A DNA stretch of 13,603 bases from an uncultured Campylobacter sp. (GTDB lineage: Bacteria > Campylobacterota > Campylobacteria > Campylobacterales > Campylobacteraceae), in NCBI RefSeq assembly GCF_938030785.1, contig NZ_CALHIK010000059.1, positions 1 to 13,603 of the forward strand, read 5' to 3'. The position numbers were made by a program, and so were the translations under genes. Numbering within the stretch: position 1 is the stretch's first letter; every line of letters starts with the position of its first letter. Under the pieces are notes generated by a model, which worked only from the letters and a program-made list of their open reading frames with translations, was not told the origin of the DNA and ran no database searches. Positions 7,329-13,603 of the stretch are shown here, in pieces.

Positions 7329-7330
7329 TT
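7137..7330. repeat. Imperfect AT-palindrome array, period about 33 bp
   Basis: The string AAATTTTAAAATT (or a one-base variant) starts at 7137, 7171, 7203, 7251, 7284 and 7317: steps of 34, 32, 48, 33 and 33 bp. Between copies lie short related GC-rich pieces containing CCGCCGC, ACGCCGC or CGCCGC and AAATCC. The 48-bp step holds one extra half-unit. The last copy overlaps the ftsK stop codon. The array contains 15 RAATTY sites in 194 bp. It is not a CRISPR array because the pieces between copies resemble each other and the units vary. Confidence 0.6.
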
Positions 7331-9575
7331 ACTTGATTATGTCGCGCTGACCTTTGGCGTTGATCTCGCTTAAAACGCCCATCTGCTCGAGCTGCTCGAT
7401 GATCGTCGCGGCGCGGTTATACCCGATACGCAAGCGGCGCTGCAGGTAGCTGATCGAGGTCTTCTCCTCCTCCAAAACTATCGTTTTTGCCTCGTCGTAA
7501 AGCTCGTCAAGCACGATATTTTGCGGATTGATTATACCGCCTTCTTGCTTGGCGCCCTCGTTTTCGATCAAAAATCGCTCGTCATAAACGACGCTTTCTT
7601 GCGCTTTTAAAAATTCCGCGATTTTGTTGATCTCATTCTCGGTCGTAAACGGCGCGTGCAGGCGGATGAGCCCCGGCGCGGTAGGCGGCGTAAAGAGCAT
7701 ATCGCCTCGCCCGAGCAGGCTGTCCGCGCCCATCTGATCCAAGATCACCTTACTATCGACCTTCGAGCCCACTCGGAAGCTGATGCGACTAGGCAAATTC
7801 GCCTTTATCAGCCCCGTGACGACGTCCACGCTAGGGCGCTGCGTCGCTACGATGAGATGGATACCGCTGGCACGCGCCATCTGCGCCAGACGCGCGATAT
7901 AGTGCTCTACGTCTTTGCCGCTCGTCATCATCAGATCCGCGAGCTCATCGATGATAACGACGATGTAAGGCAAAATTTCGCCCCCCTCGCGCAGCATCTT
8001 TTCGTTGTAGTTGTCGATATTTTTCGTCCTGTTTTGCGCCATAAGCGAGTAGCGCTGCTCCATCTCCGCAACGAGATTACTTAGCGCGATGATCGCCTGC
8101 TTAGGCTGCGTGATGACGGGCGTTAGCAGGTGCGGGATGTCGTTGTAGATACTGAACTCAAGCATCTTCGGATCGATCATTATAAGGCGCAGGCTCTTGG
8201 GCGAGTTGCGATACAAAAGACTAAGCAGCATGGCGTTGATGCCCACGCTCTTGCCGCTTCCGGTGGTGCCTGCGATGAGAAGGTGCGGTAGCTTCTTAAG
8301 ATCGGTGACGAAAGGCTGGCCCACGATGTCCTTGCCAAGCACGATGGTAAGCGGACTGGAGGCGTTTTTGAACACGTCGCTTTCTAAAATTTCGCGCAGA
8401 TAGATCGTATCGATATTTTGATTCGGAATCTCGATACCCACGACGTCTTTGCCCGGAACCGGCGCTTGGATGCGGATGGTCTGCGCCCGAAGAGCCATCG
8501 CGAGATCATCTTGCAGCGTTAGAATTTTACTTACTTTGATGTGCGCGGCGGGGCGAAACTCAAAGGTCGTAACGACAGGACCCGAGTAAGTCCGCACCAC
8601 GTCGCCGTCGATCTTAAATTTACGCAGCTTATCGAGCAGGTCGTAAATTTTACGATCGATCTCGCTCTCGTCGATGTTACTTTTCTTTTTCGGCGGCGGG
8701 TTTAAAAAATCAAGCGGCGGCAGCTTAAAATCCTTGGGCTTAGCCACCCTGCCCTTATCGAGCTGATCCAAAAGCCTTTTATTTTCGGCGACCTCGCTTA
8801 GGCGCTCGACCCTTTTTAGCCTGCTCGGCTTTCCCTTTTGCGGTATTTTAAGCTCTGCGGCTTTCATATCCTCGCCGCCAAAGCCCTGATCGTCGGATGC
8901 ACCCTGCCCCGCAAAGCCGCCCTGCTTGGACAATGCAAGCTCGTCTGCGGCCCCGTATGACGCGCCGGAATTTTTTGTATTATAAAAACCCTGTTCGGGC
9001 GGATATTTCGCGGCCTCGCCCCTTCTTGCGGAAATTTCAAGATCGCCCTCTTGTCGCTTGGATGCAAGATCTATATCGTTTACGAGATCACCCCGAATTT
9101 CATCATCCTGCGCGCCTTCGTCTCTTGAGCCCACGAAGCAGTTTTTGACGATGTCGGTAAAGCGGTCTTCAAATATCAGCACTAGCGCGAGTACGAAAAG
9201 AGTAAGATTAAAGATCCATACGCCTACGCTTCCGATCATGCGCCTAAGCTCATCTATGACGAAGCTGCCGATAGCTCCACCGCTGGCGCCGAAGAGGCTG
9301 GACTGAATCATTAAAATGGTAAAAAACAGTAAAATCGCGCCGATGCTAAACTCTAAAAATCTAAAATTAAAGCCGCTAAAATAGCGATACGCCACGAATG
9401 CAAGCGCCAATAAATAGAGCGGATAGATATAAGCGAAGTAGCCGAACAGCCCGATATTAAATGAGCGAATGGCGTTACCCGCGCTGCCTACGAGCGCAGA
9501 ATCGGGCGCAATGGTGGCAAGTCCAAAAAATATTATAACGGCCGATACGACAATAAAATATACTTCTTTGATTAT
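7329..9575 (-). CDS. ftsK: FtsK DNA translocase, probably with a non-canonical start codon
   Basis: Membrane-anchored hexameric motor that pumps DNA at the division septum and helps resolve and segregate chromosomes. After the N-terminal membrane helices comes a short linker rich in Gly, Ser and charged residues, then the alpha/beta motor with Walker A GTTGSGKS and Walker B VVIIDELADLMM (residues 381-388 and 484-495 counted from a TTG at 9408-9410), the MARASGIHLIVATQRP segment, and the C-terminal winged-helix gamma domain (last 60 residues, ISYLQRRLRIGYNRAATII) that reads orientation sequences. The TTG at 9410 has no ribosome binding site and would cut off the first helix. The frame stays open upstream to a TAA at 9585-9587 and encodes a convincing FtsK helix (VYFIVVSAVIIFFGLATIAP) and linker, but with no ATG, GTG or TTG. 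AAGGAT (9581-9586) points to ATA at 9573-9575 (six bases after AAGGA) or ATC at 9570-9572. From ATA the protein is about 748 residues. The family call is certain; the start is inferred. Confidence 0.93.
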   Translation of the reverse strand: MIKEVYFIVVSAVIIFFGLATIAPDSALVGSAGNAIRSFNIGLFGYFAYIYPLYLLALAFVAYRYFSGFNFRFLEFSIGAILLFFTILMIQSSLFGASGGAIGSFVIDELRRMIGSVGVWIFNLTLFVLALVLIFEDRFTDIVKNCFVGSRDEGAQDDEIRGDLVNDIDLASKRQEGDLEISARRGEAAKYPPEQGFYNTKNSGASYGAADELALSKQGGFAGQGASDDQGFGGEDMKAAELKIPQKGKPSRLKRVERLSEVAENKRLLDQLDKGRVAKPKDFKLPPLDFLNPPPKKKSNIDESEIDRKIYDLLDKLRKFKIDGDVVRTYSGPVVTTFEFRPAAHIKVSKILTLQDDLAMALRAQTIRIQAPVPGKDVVGIEIPNQNIDTIYLREILESDVFKNASSPLTIVLGKDIVGQPFVTDLKKLPHLLIAGTTGSGKSVGINAMLLSLLYRNSPKSLRLIMIDPKMLEFSIYNDIPHLLTPVITQPKQAIIALSNLVAEMEQRYSLMAQNRTKNIDNYNEKMLREGGEILPYIVVIIDELADLMMTSGKDVEHYIARLAQMARASGIHLIVATQRPSVDVVTGLIKANLPSRISFRVGSKVDSKVILDQMGADSLLGRGDMLFTPPTAPGLIRLHAPFTTENEINKIAEFLKAQESVVYDERFLIENEGAKQEGGIINPQNIVLDELYDEAKTIVLEEEKTSISYLQRRLRIGYNRAATIIEQLEQMGVLSEINAKGQRDIIK

Positions 9576-9600
9576 GATAGATCCTTAAATTTAAAGCGGT

Positions 9601-9606
9601 ATTTTA
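9601..9606 (-). promoter_or_regulatory. Candidate -10 box for ftsK
   Basis: TAAAAT on the minus strand, preceded by TGGC, lies between the ctsF terminator and the ftsK ribosome binding site. No clear -35 is seen 17 bp upstream. Because the upstream operon ends in a hairpin terminator, ftsK needs a start of its own in this short gap. Confidence 0.4.
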
Positions 9607-9655
9607 GCCAAATGAAGGTTAAAATTTTATTTGAAGGATGAAATTTTAATGCTTT

Positions 9656-9688
9656 GATAAAATTCCGCGCCCTTGCGGACGCGGAATT
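9656..9688 (-). terminator. Rho-independent terminator of the cts operon
   Basis: Perfect 9-bp stem AATTCCGCG (9661-9669) / CGCGGAATT (9680-9688) around a 10-nt loop, followed on the minus strand by a short T-run (TTTTAT). It begins 7 bp after the ctsF stop codon and separates the competence operon from ftsK. Confidence 0.85.
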
Positions 9689-9695
9689 AAAGGGG

Positions 9696-10940
9696 TTAGT
9701 TTTTGACGGCTTTGCCCAGATCCCACATAGGCATAAAGATACCCAGAGCCAAAAGAAGAACCATGCCCGCCATAAAAAATAGCATGATCGGCTCGACGTA
9801 GCTTGAGATATTATCGATGATGTCGTCGAATTTCTCTTTATAATAATCCGTGACGTTGCCGAGCATCTTATCGAGGTTACCGGCCTGCTCGCCCGCACTG
9901 ATCATCTGAATAAGCATACTCTCGTAAAGCCCGGTGTTATTAAACGCCTCAGTTAGGCTCACGCCTTGCTGCACGGCGATCTTTACGGTAGCGAGTTTCT
10001 CTTTTAAGGTGTGGTTATCTACCATTAAAACGGCTGTATCCAAAGCATCTGCGATAGGAATTCCCGCTCGCACGAGCTCTGTAAAAATCAGCATAAATCG
10101 CGACATAGTCGAGAAAAATATGATCTTGCCGAATAGATAGACCTTTAAAATCCACTTATCCCAACCCTTCTTAAACTCGGGGTTGTTCCGATACGCCCAT
10201 CTAAGCCCCACAATAGTAAGTATGATACCAGCTAAAACGAAAATTCCATAATTATTAAGCGTGCTTTCTATGCCGAGCAAAATTCTAGTAGGCAGCGGCA
10301 GATCCGCACCGAGCTCTTCGAAAATTTCGCGGAATTTCGGCACGACGTACATCATCAAAATAGAAAACGCGATCGCCATAACGATCATAAGGATCATCGG
10401 ATATCGCATCGCCTTTTTAAATTTACGCTGGTTTTCCCAAAGCTCTTGAAGCATAGCTGCAAGCTTGGCCAGCGATTCTGCCATATTACCGGTAGCTTCG
10501 CCCAGACTTACCATCGCAACGACGACGTCGCCGAGCTGACCTCTAAATTTCTCCGTAGATTCGGTCAAGCTAAGGCCCGCGTTAAGATCGTCGTTCATAG
10601 CGCTAAAAATCTCTTTTAGCGTCTTATCCTCTGCCGCTCTTGCGACCTCCTTGATCGAGTCGTGGATCGAAATTCCCGCATTCGTCATAACCGAAAGCTG
10701 GCGGATCGACGCGACTAGCGGCATAGTTCTAACTTTACCACTACCGCCTAGTAGACGAACGACTTGCGACCTAATATCGCCGCTTGTATTCGCTAGGACT
10801 TGGGTTTCGCCTCTTTTGATGATAGTTCCGCCTACGCGTTGCCTCATTAAATTACTTGCTTGCACCTTGTCGCTAGCTTGCAAGAACATCTTTTTTCTTG
10901 TGCCCTTGGCATGATATTCGACTTCTAATTGCTTTTTCAT
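9696..10940 (-). CDS. ctsF: CtsF, GspF/PilC-type inner-membrane platform protein of the competence system
   Basis: 414 residues. Polytopic inner-membrane platform of the type II-secretion/type IV-pilus class; in Campylobacter jejuni CtsF is needed for natural transformation. It transmits motion from the cytoplasmic ATPase to the filament or pseudopilus. Two GspF domains are visible at about 75-200 and 278-402, each ending in membrane helices (about 181-201, 231-249 and 383-404). Family motifs are LPTRIL near 216-221 after the first domain, MISAGEQAGNLDKML at 346-360, and a C-terminal YVEPIMLFFMAGMV with MPMWDLG at 403-409. The ATG at 10940 overlaps the ctsE stop as ATGA, so translation is coupled, with GGGTGG seven bases upstream. 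It is the last gene of the operon, followed by a hairpin terminator. Confidence 0.93.
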   Translation of the reverse strand: MKKQLEVEYHAKGTRKKMFLQASDKVQASNLMRQRVGGTIIKRGETQVLANTSGDIRSQVVRLLGGSGKVRTMPLVASIRQLSVMTNAGISIHDSIKEVARAAEDKTLKEIFSAMNDDLNAGLSLTESTEKFRGQLGDVVVAMVSLGEATGNMAESLAKLAAMLQELWENQRKFKKAMRYPMILMIVMAIAFSILMMYVVPKFREIFEELGADLPLPTRILLGIESTLNNYGIFVLAGIILTIVGLRWAYRNNPEFKKGWDKWILKVYLFGKIIFFSTMSRFMLIFTELVRAGIPIADALDTAVLMVDNHTLKEKLATVKIAVQQGVSLTEAFNNTGLYESMLIQMISAGEQAGNLDKMLGNVTDYYKEKFDDIIDNISSYVEPIMLFFMAGMVLLLALGIFMPMWDLGKAVKN

Positions 10941-12685
10941 TGTTTGGCCACCCTATAAATTTCTTCTATACTAGTTACTCCGCGCGCAGCACGTATAACA
11001 CCGTCTTCAAACATATCTATAAAACCCTCCTCCTTCGCCAAGGTGCGCATATCGTCTTTTGAGCCACCGTTAGCGATCAAACTCTGCATTCTATCGGTAA
11101 TAGGCAAAATTTCACTAATCATCTCTCGCCCCATATAGCCTGTCTGGCTGCATTGATCACAACCCACGGCCTTGAAAAACGTGTATTTCTCAGGCAAAAA
11201 TTCCTTTAGCTGATCCAACATCGATTTTGGCAAATTGGTAGGCTGCTTGCAGTGCGGGCAGAGCTTTCGCACGAGTCGCTGCGCCTCGACGGCAATGAGC
11301 GAGCCGCTTATTAGATAAGCCTCGATACCCATATCGACTATTCGCGGAATCGCGCTAATAGCGTCGTTGGTGTGCAGTGTCGAGAAAACCAAGTGTCCCG
11401 TAAGCGCGGCTTGGATCGCGATCCTAAGCGTCTCTTGATCGCGGATCTCACCGATCATTATGATATCCGGATCCTGCCTCAAGATCGAGCGCAGCGCCGA
11501 AGCAAAGGTAAGACCTGCTTTTTCATTAACGTGGACTTGCTGAATTAAATTTACTTGATACTCGACCGGATCCTCTACGGTAATGACCTTTGTATCGACG
11601 CTTTTGATATCGTTTAGCGCCGCATATAGGGTCGTAGATTTACCGCTTCCCGTAGGTCCGGTAACCAAGATAATGCCGTATGGAGCACTCATAGCGTTAT
11701 TAAATTTCTTAAAGCTATCCGGATGCATGCCGAGTTTTTCCAGGCTTATGATAACCTTGGATTTATCGAGGATACGCATAACGGTAGATTCGCCGTTGAT
11801 GATAGGCAGCGTCGAGATACGAAAGTCGTATTCGCGGCCCGAAATTTTCATACTAAACCTACCATCCTGCGGCTTACGGCGCTCGGCAATGTCCATATTT
11901 GAAAGTAGCTTCAATCGGCTTACTAGCGGCGGATAGATATCCTTATCAAAGATAAAAATTTCGGCGAGCATTCCGTCGATTCTGGTGCGCACGACGCAGT
12001 TATTCTCGGTCGGCTCGATGTGAATATCGCTACCGCGCATCTTAATAGACTGACTAACTATCATCTCGATAAGCTTTAAAATCGCAGAGGTATCGTCACT
12101 GCTTCCGCTACCGCCGGTATTAGCAAGCTCTTTGCGGATCTCCGCCACTATCCCCTTAATGCTCTCCGAAAGCTCAAGCTTGGATAGGTATTTATTTACC
12201 TGATTCGGATCGGCTACTACGATTTTTAGCAGCTGCTTATTAAACATAGCTTGCGCTTTATCCTGCGACTCGAGATTAAACGGATCGGAAAAGGCGACAT
12301 ATATATTCAAATCGTCCGCTTTAATAGGGATCACGCCATATCTTTTAAGCTGAGCGGTAGGGGTGCGATCGGCCAGTCTGAAATCTATATCGATATCGTC
12401 TAAATTCATATACGATAGGTTCATCTTCTTGGCTAGAATTTGCAAAAATTCCTTAGGATCAACTGAAAATTTCTCGCTTATATCATCAAATGCTATCTGG
12501 CGGCGCTTGTATAACTCAACCAAGATCGAACAAAAATCATCCTGGCTGAGGTAGTTATCTCCGACCAAAACTTCGCCCAGCGTTAGACCGATATCCATCT
12601 TATCCTTAATCTCCGGAACGATGGAGCTTGTGAGGATATTGTTTCTTATTAAAATCGCAACGATCTGCTCTTCAATCTTTGTCAT
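10937..12685 (-). CDS. ctsE: CtsE, GspE/PilB-type secretion ATPase of the competence system
   Basis: About 582 residues. Cytoplasmic hexameric ATPase that powers assembly of the DNA-uptake apparatus together with CtsF. Numbered from the ATG at 12685: a GspE-type N-terminal domain (about 1-175), a Gly/Ser linker (GGSGSS near 191-196), then the ATPase with GPTGSGKST at 343-351 (Walker A), TVEDPVEY at 369-376 (Asp box), IIMIGEIRD at 408-416 (Walker B), STLHTND at 435-441 (His box), and a zinc-binding four-cysteine module CPHC (476-479) with CDQC (509-512). All key residues are intact. An upstream in-frame TTG (12695-12697) would add four residues and overlap the preceding gene; the ATG five bases after that gene's TGA is preferred, with a weak GGTGAT site ahead. 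Overlaps ctsF by 4 bp. Confidence 0.93.
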   Translation of the reverse strand: MTKIEEQIVAILIRNNILTSSIVPEIKDKMDIGLTLGEVLVGDNYLSQDDFCSILVELYKRRQIAFDDISEKFSVDPKEFLQILAKKMNLSYMNLDDIDIDFRLADRTPTAQLKRYGVIPIKADDLNIYVAFSDPFNLESQDKAQAMFNKQLLKIVVADPNQVNKYLSKLELSESIKGIVAEIRKELANTGGSGSSDDTSAILKLIEMIVSQSIKMRGSDIHIEPTENNCVVRTRIDGMLAEIFIFDKDIYPPLVSRLKLLSNMDIAERRKPQDGRFSMKISGREYDFRISTLPIINGESTVMRILDKSKVIISLEKLGMHPDSFKKFNNAMSAPYGIILVTGPTGSGKSTTLYAALNDIKSVDTKVITVEDPVEYQVNLIQQVHVNEKAGLTFASALRSILRQDPDIIMIGEIRDQETLRIAIQAALTGHLVFSTLHTNDAISAIPRIVDMGIEAYLISGSLIAVEAQRLVRKLCPHCKQPTNLPKSMLDQLKEFLPEKYTFFKAVGCDQCSQTGYMGREMISEILPITDRMQSLIANGGSKDDMRTLAKEEGFIDMFEDGVIRAARGVTSIEEIYRVAKQ

Positions 12686-12690
12686 CGCGA

Positions 12691-13230
12691 TCACCAATAA
12701 ATTTTAATCGAGCTAATTTTATCGCCCGTGTAAAGTGCAACTACCATCTTTTTTACCGATTCCTCTTCCTTGATAAAAAGCTCGGCGCGCTCGCCGCTCT
12801 CTAGGGTAAAAACATACGTATCACTCTTTTTTACGTATGCTTTCTCCGTAAATTTATCAAAAATTTCAGACAGAATATAATTAATCTTTGGCGTTCTGAT
12901 ATAGCTTATGTCCACGCCGTCGCAAAGCGCTAAATAAAGCATCTTTTTTTGAAAAATTATCGTAGAATAAAGCGATGCGTTCTCGCGCGCCTCTTTAGTT
13001 TTATAAAGCATCACCGTAGGCACTACAAGCTCATTTACTTTGTCCATCTTTAGGCACGCTTTGGCATACATATTCGCAAGCGCTTCGCTCTGCTCCTCGA
13101 TAAATAAATTTCTCACGCTTTCTTGGCAGATGCGGTTGTATTGACCGATCTGATCCCAGTTGCGCACATCATCGGCGCTAACTGCAAACATCGAAACGAC
13201 CGTAAAAGCTAAAATATATAAAATTTTCAT
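12691..13230 (-). CDS. Exported protein of unknown function in the cts operon
   Basis: 179 residues with a clear Sec signal peptide (MKILYILAFTVVSMFAVSA, cleavage likely near residue 19), so the mature part of about 160 residues is periplasmic or outer-membrane associated. I recognise no domain. It has three scattered cysteines (35, 59, 102), a mostly helical middle, and a C-terminal part with alternating strands (YVFTLESGERAELFIKEEES) that could be a small beta-fold. Its start overlaps the upstream TPR gene as ATGA and its stop lies 5 bp before ctsE, so it is made with the competence proteins. It occupies the position of the uncharacterised Cj1472c beside ctsE in C. jejuni, from memory of that gene order; homology is not established here. 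Confidence 0.75.
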   Translation of the reverse strand: MKILYILAFTVVSMFAVSADDVRNWDQIGQYNRICQESVRNLFIEEQSEALANMYAKACLKMDKVNELVVPTVMLYKTKEARENASLYSTIIFQKKMLYLALCDGVDISYIRTPKINYILSEIFDKFTEKAYVKKSDTYVFTLESGERAELFIKEEESVKKMVVALYTGDKISSIKIYW

Positions 13231-13603
13231 AGCTGCCCGCTTCTAATTTTTGAGATAAGGCTTGAAATTTCGCTATTTTTCGCTTTTGCGTTGAAGGTTT
13301 CAAGAGCGTAAAGCGCGTCCTCTTTGCGGCCTTTTTTGTAATTGGCTTTAGCAAAAATTATCCAGCTGGCGACATTGTCTTTATCTAGCTCATTTGAAGT
13401 AAGAGCCCATTTTATCGCGTTATCGTAGTCTTTCTTATTATACGCCTCTTCCGCCAATGAAAGGGAATACTCGATCTTATTCGTAGCGTAAAATTTACTC
13501 TCCAAAGTCTGTTTATCGCTACTTAAATTTGAAGTTTTAATCTCGATTCTTGAGCTTAGCGGAGCACTACTTGCAGTATTTGCAGAAGTGCTTGAAAAAT
13601 TTG
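13227..13603 (-). CDS. TPR-repeat protein of the cts operon, 5' end outside the window
   Basis: C-terminal 124 residues of a longer protein; the frame is open to the window edge. The first part is a polar linker rich in Ser, Thr, Asn and Ala (SSTSANTASSAPLSS), followed from about 13500 downward by two tetratricopeptide-like helical hairpins (YSLSLAEEAYNKKDYDNAI and ASWIIFAKANYKKGRKEDAL) and a short capping helix ending in SGQL. A TTG at 13503-13505 lies inside the linker and has no ribosome binding site, so it is not the start. TPR repeats bind protein partners; in this operon the partner is probably another competence component. Similar proteins near cts genes are often annotated as CDC27 family. 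Its stop overlaps the next gene by 4 bp. Confidence 0.75.
   Translation of the reverse strand, partial: NFSSTSANTASSAPLSSRIEIKTSNLSSDKQTLESKFYATNKIEYSLSLAEEAYNKKDYDNAIKWALTSNELDKDNVASWIIFAKANYKKGRKEDALYALETFNAKAKNSEISSLISKIRSGQL

Noticed and set aside
7137..7330. Possible CRISPR array (regular 33-bp spacing of a palindrome)
   Set aside because: The repeats vary, are almost pure A/T, and the pieces between them are related to each other; no cas genes are present.
9572..9898. Minus-strand open frame overlapping the ctsF end and its terminator
   Set aside because: It is out of frame with ctsF, spans the terminator hairpin, and its sequence is Ser/Arg/Trp-rich without any motif.

Overview
The window looks like a chromosomal segment of a Campylobacter species. 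The evidence is a fairly GC-rich coding sequence with intergenic DNA saturated in AAATTT / AAATTTTAAAATTT strings, AAGGA ribosome binding sites, extended -10 promoters (TGnTATAAT) and a cts-type competence operon. One of the oral, higher-GC species (C. gracilis/showae/rectus group) is my best guess; this rests on gene content and style, not on a search.

Layout, left to right. (1) 3-397 (+): remnant of an M48 (LoiP/YcaL-like) metallopeptidase broken by in-frame stops. (2) 603-2444 (-): htpG, the Hsp90 chaperone, with a GC-rich terminator at its 3' end and a consensus promoter (TTGACA-N17-TATAAT) preceded by an inverted repeat with the geometry of an HspR operator. (3) 2793-3704 (+): a divergent gene for a single-pass membrane protein with a cysteine-paired Sel1/Hcp-like C-terminal domain, with its own good promoter and a TTG start. 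(4) 3934-6246 (-): murG and ftsW, which use and probably flip/polymerise around lipid II in cell-wall synthesis. (5) About 1.05 kb (6277-7328) with no credible gene: overlapping inverted repeats in the left half, and an AT-rich palindromic array of roughly 33-bp period in the right half. (6) 7329-9575 (-): ftsK, the DNA translocase; its reading frame continues upstream of every ATG/GTG/TTG codon, so the real start appears to be ATA or ATC. (7) 9696-13603 (-): the downstream part of a competence (cts) operon: a TPR protein (cut by the window edge), an exported small protein, ctsE (secretion ATPase) and ctsF (inner-membrane platform). These genes overlap by 4 bp or lie 5 bp apart, and the operon ends in a strong hairpin terminator.

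Working together: murG, ftsW and ftsK belong to septal wall synthesis and chromosome segregation, while ctsE/ctsF form the motor and platform of the type II-secretion-like DNA uptake machine. No wholly new system is evident. The most interesting points are the likely HspR operator at htpG, the non-canonical ftsK start, the extreme density of RAATTY sites (the motif tied to Campylobacter DNA uptake) and the structured gene-free region between ftsW and ftsK.
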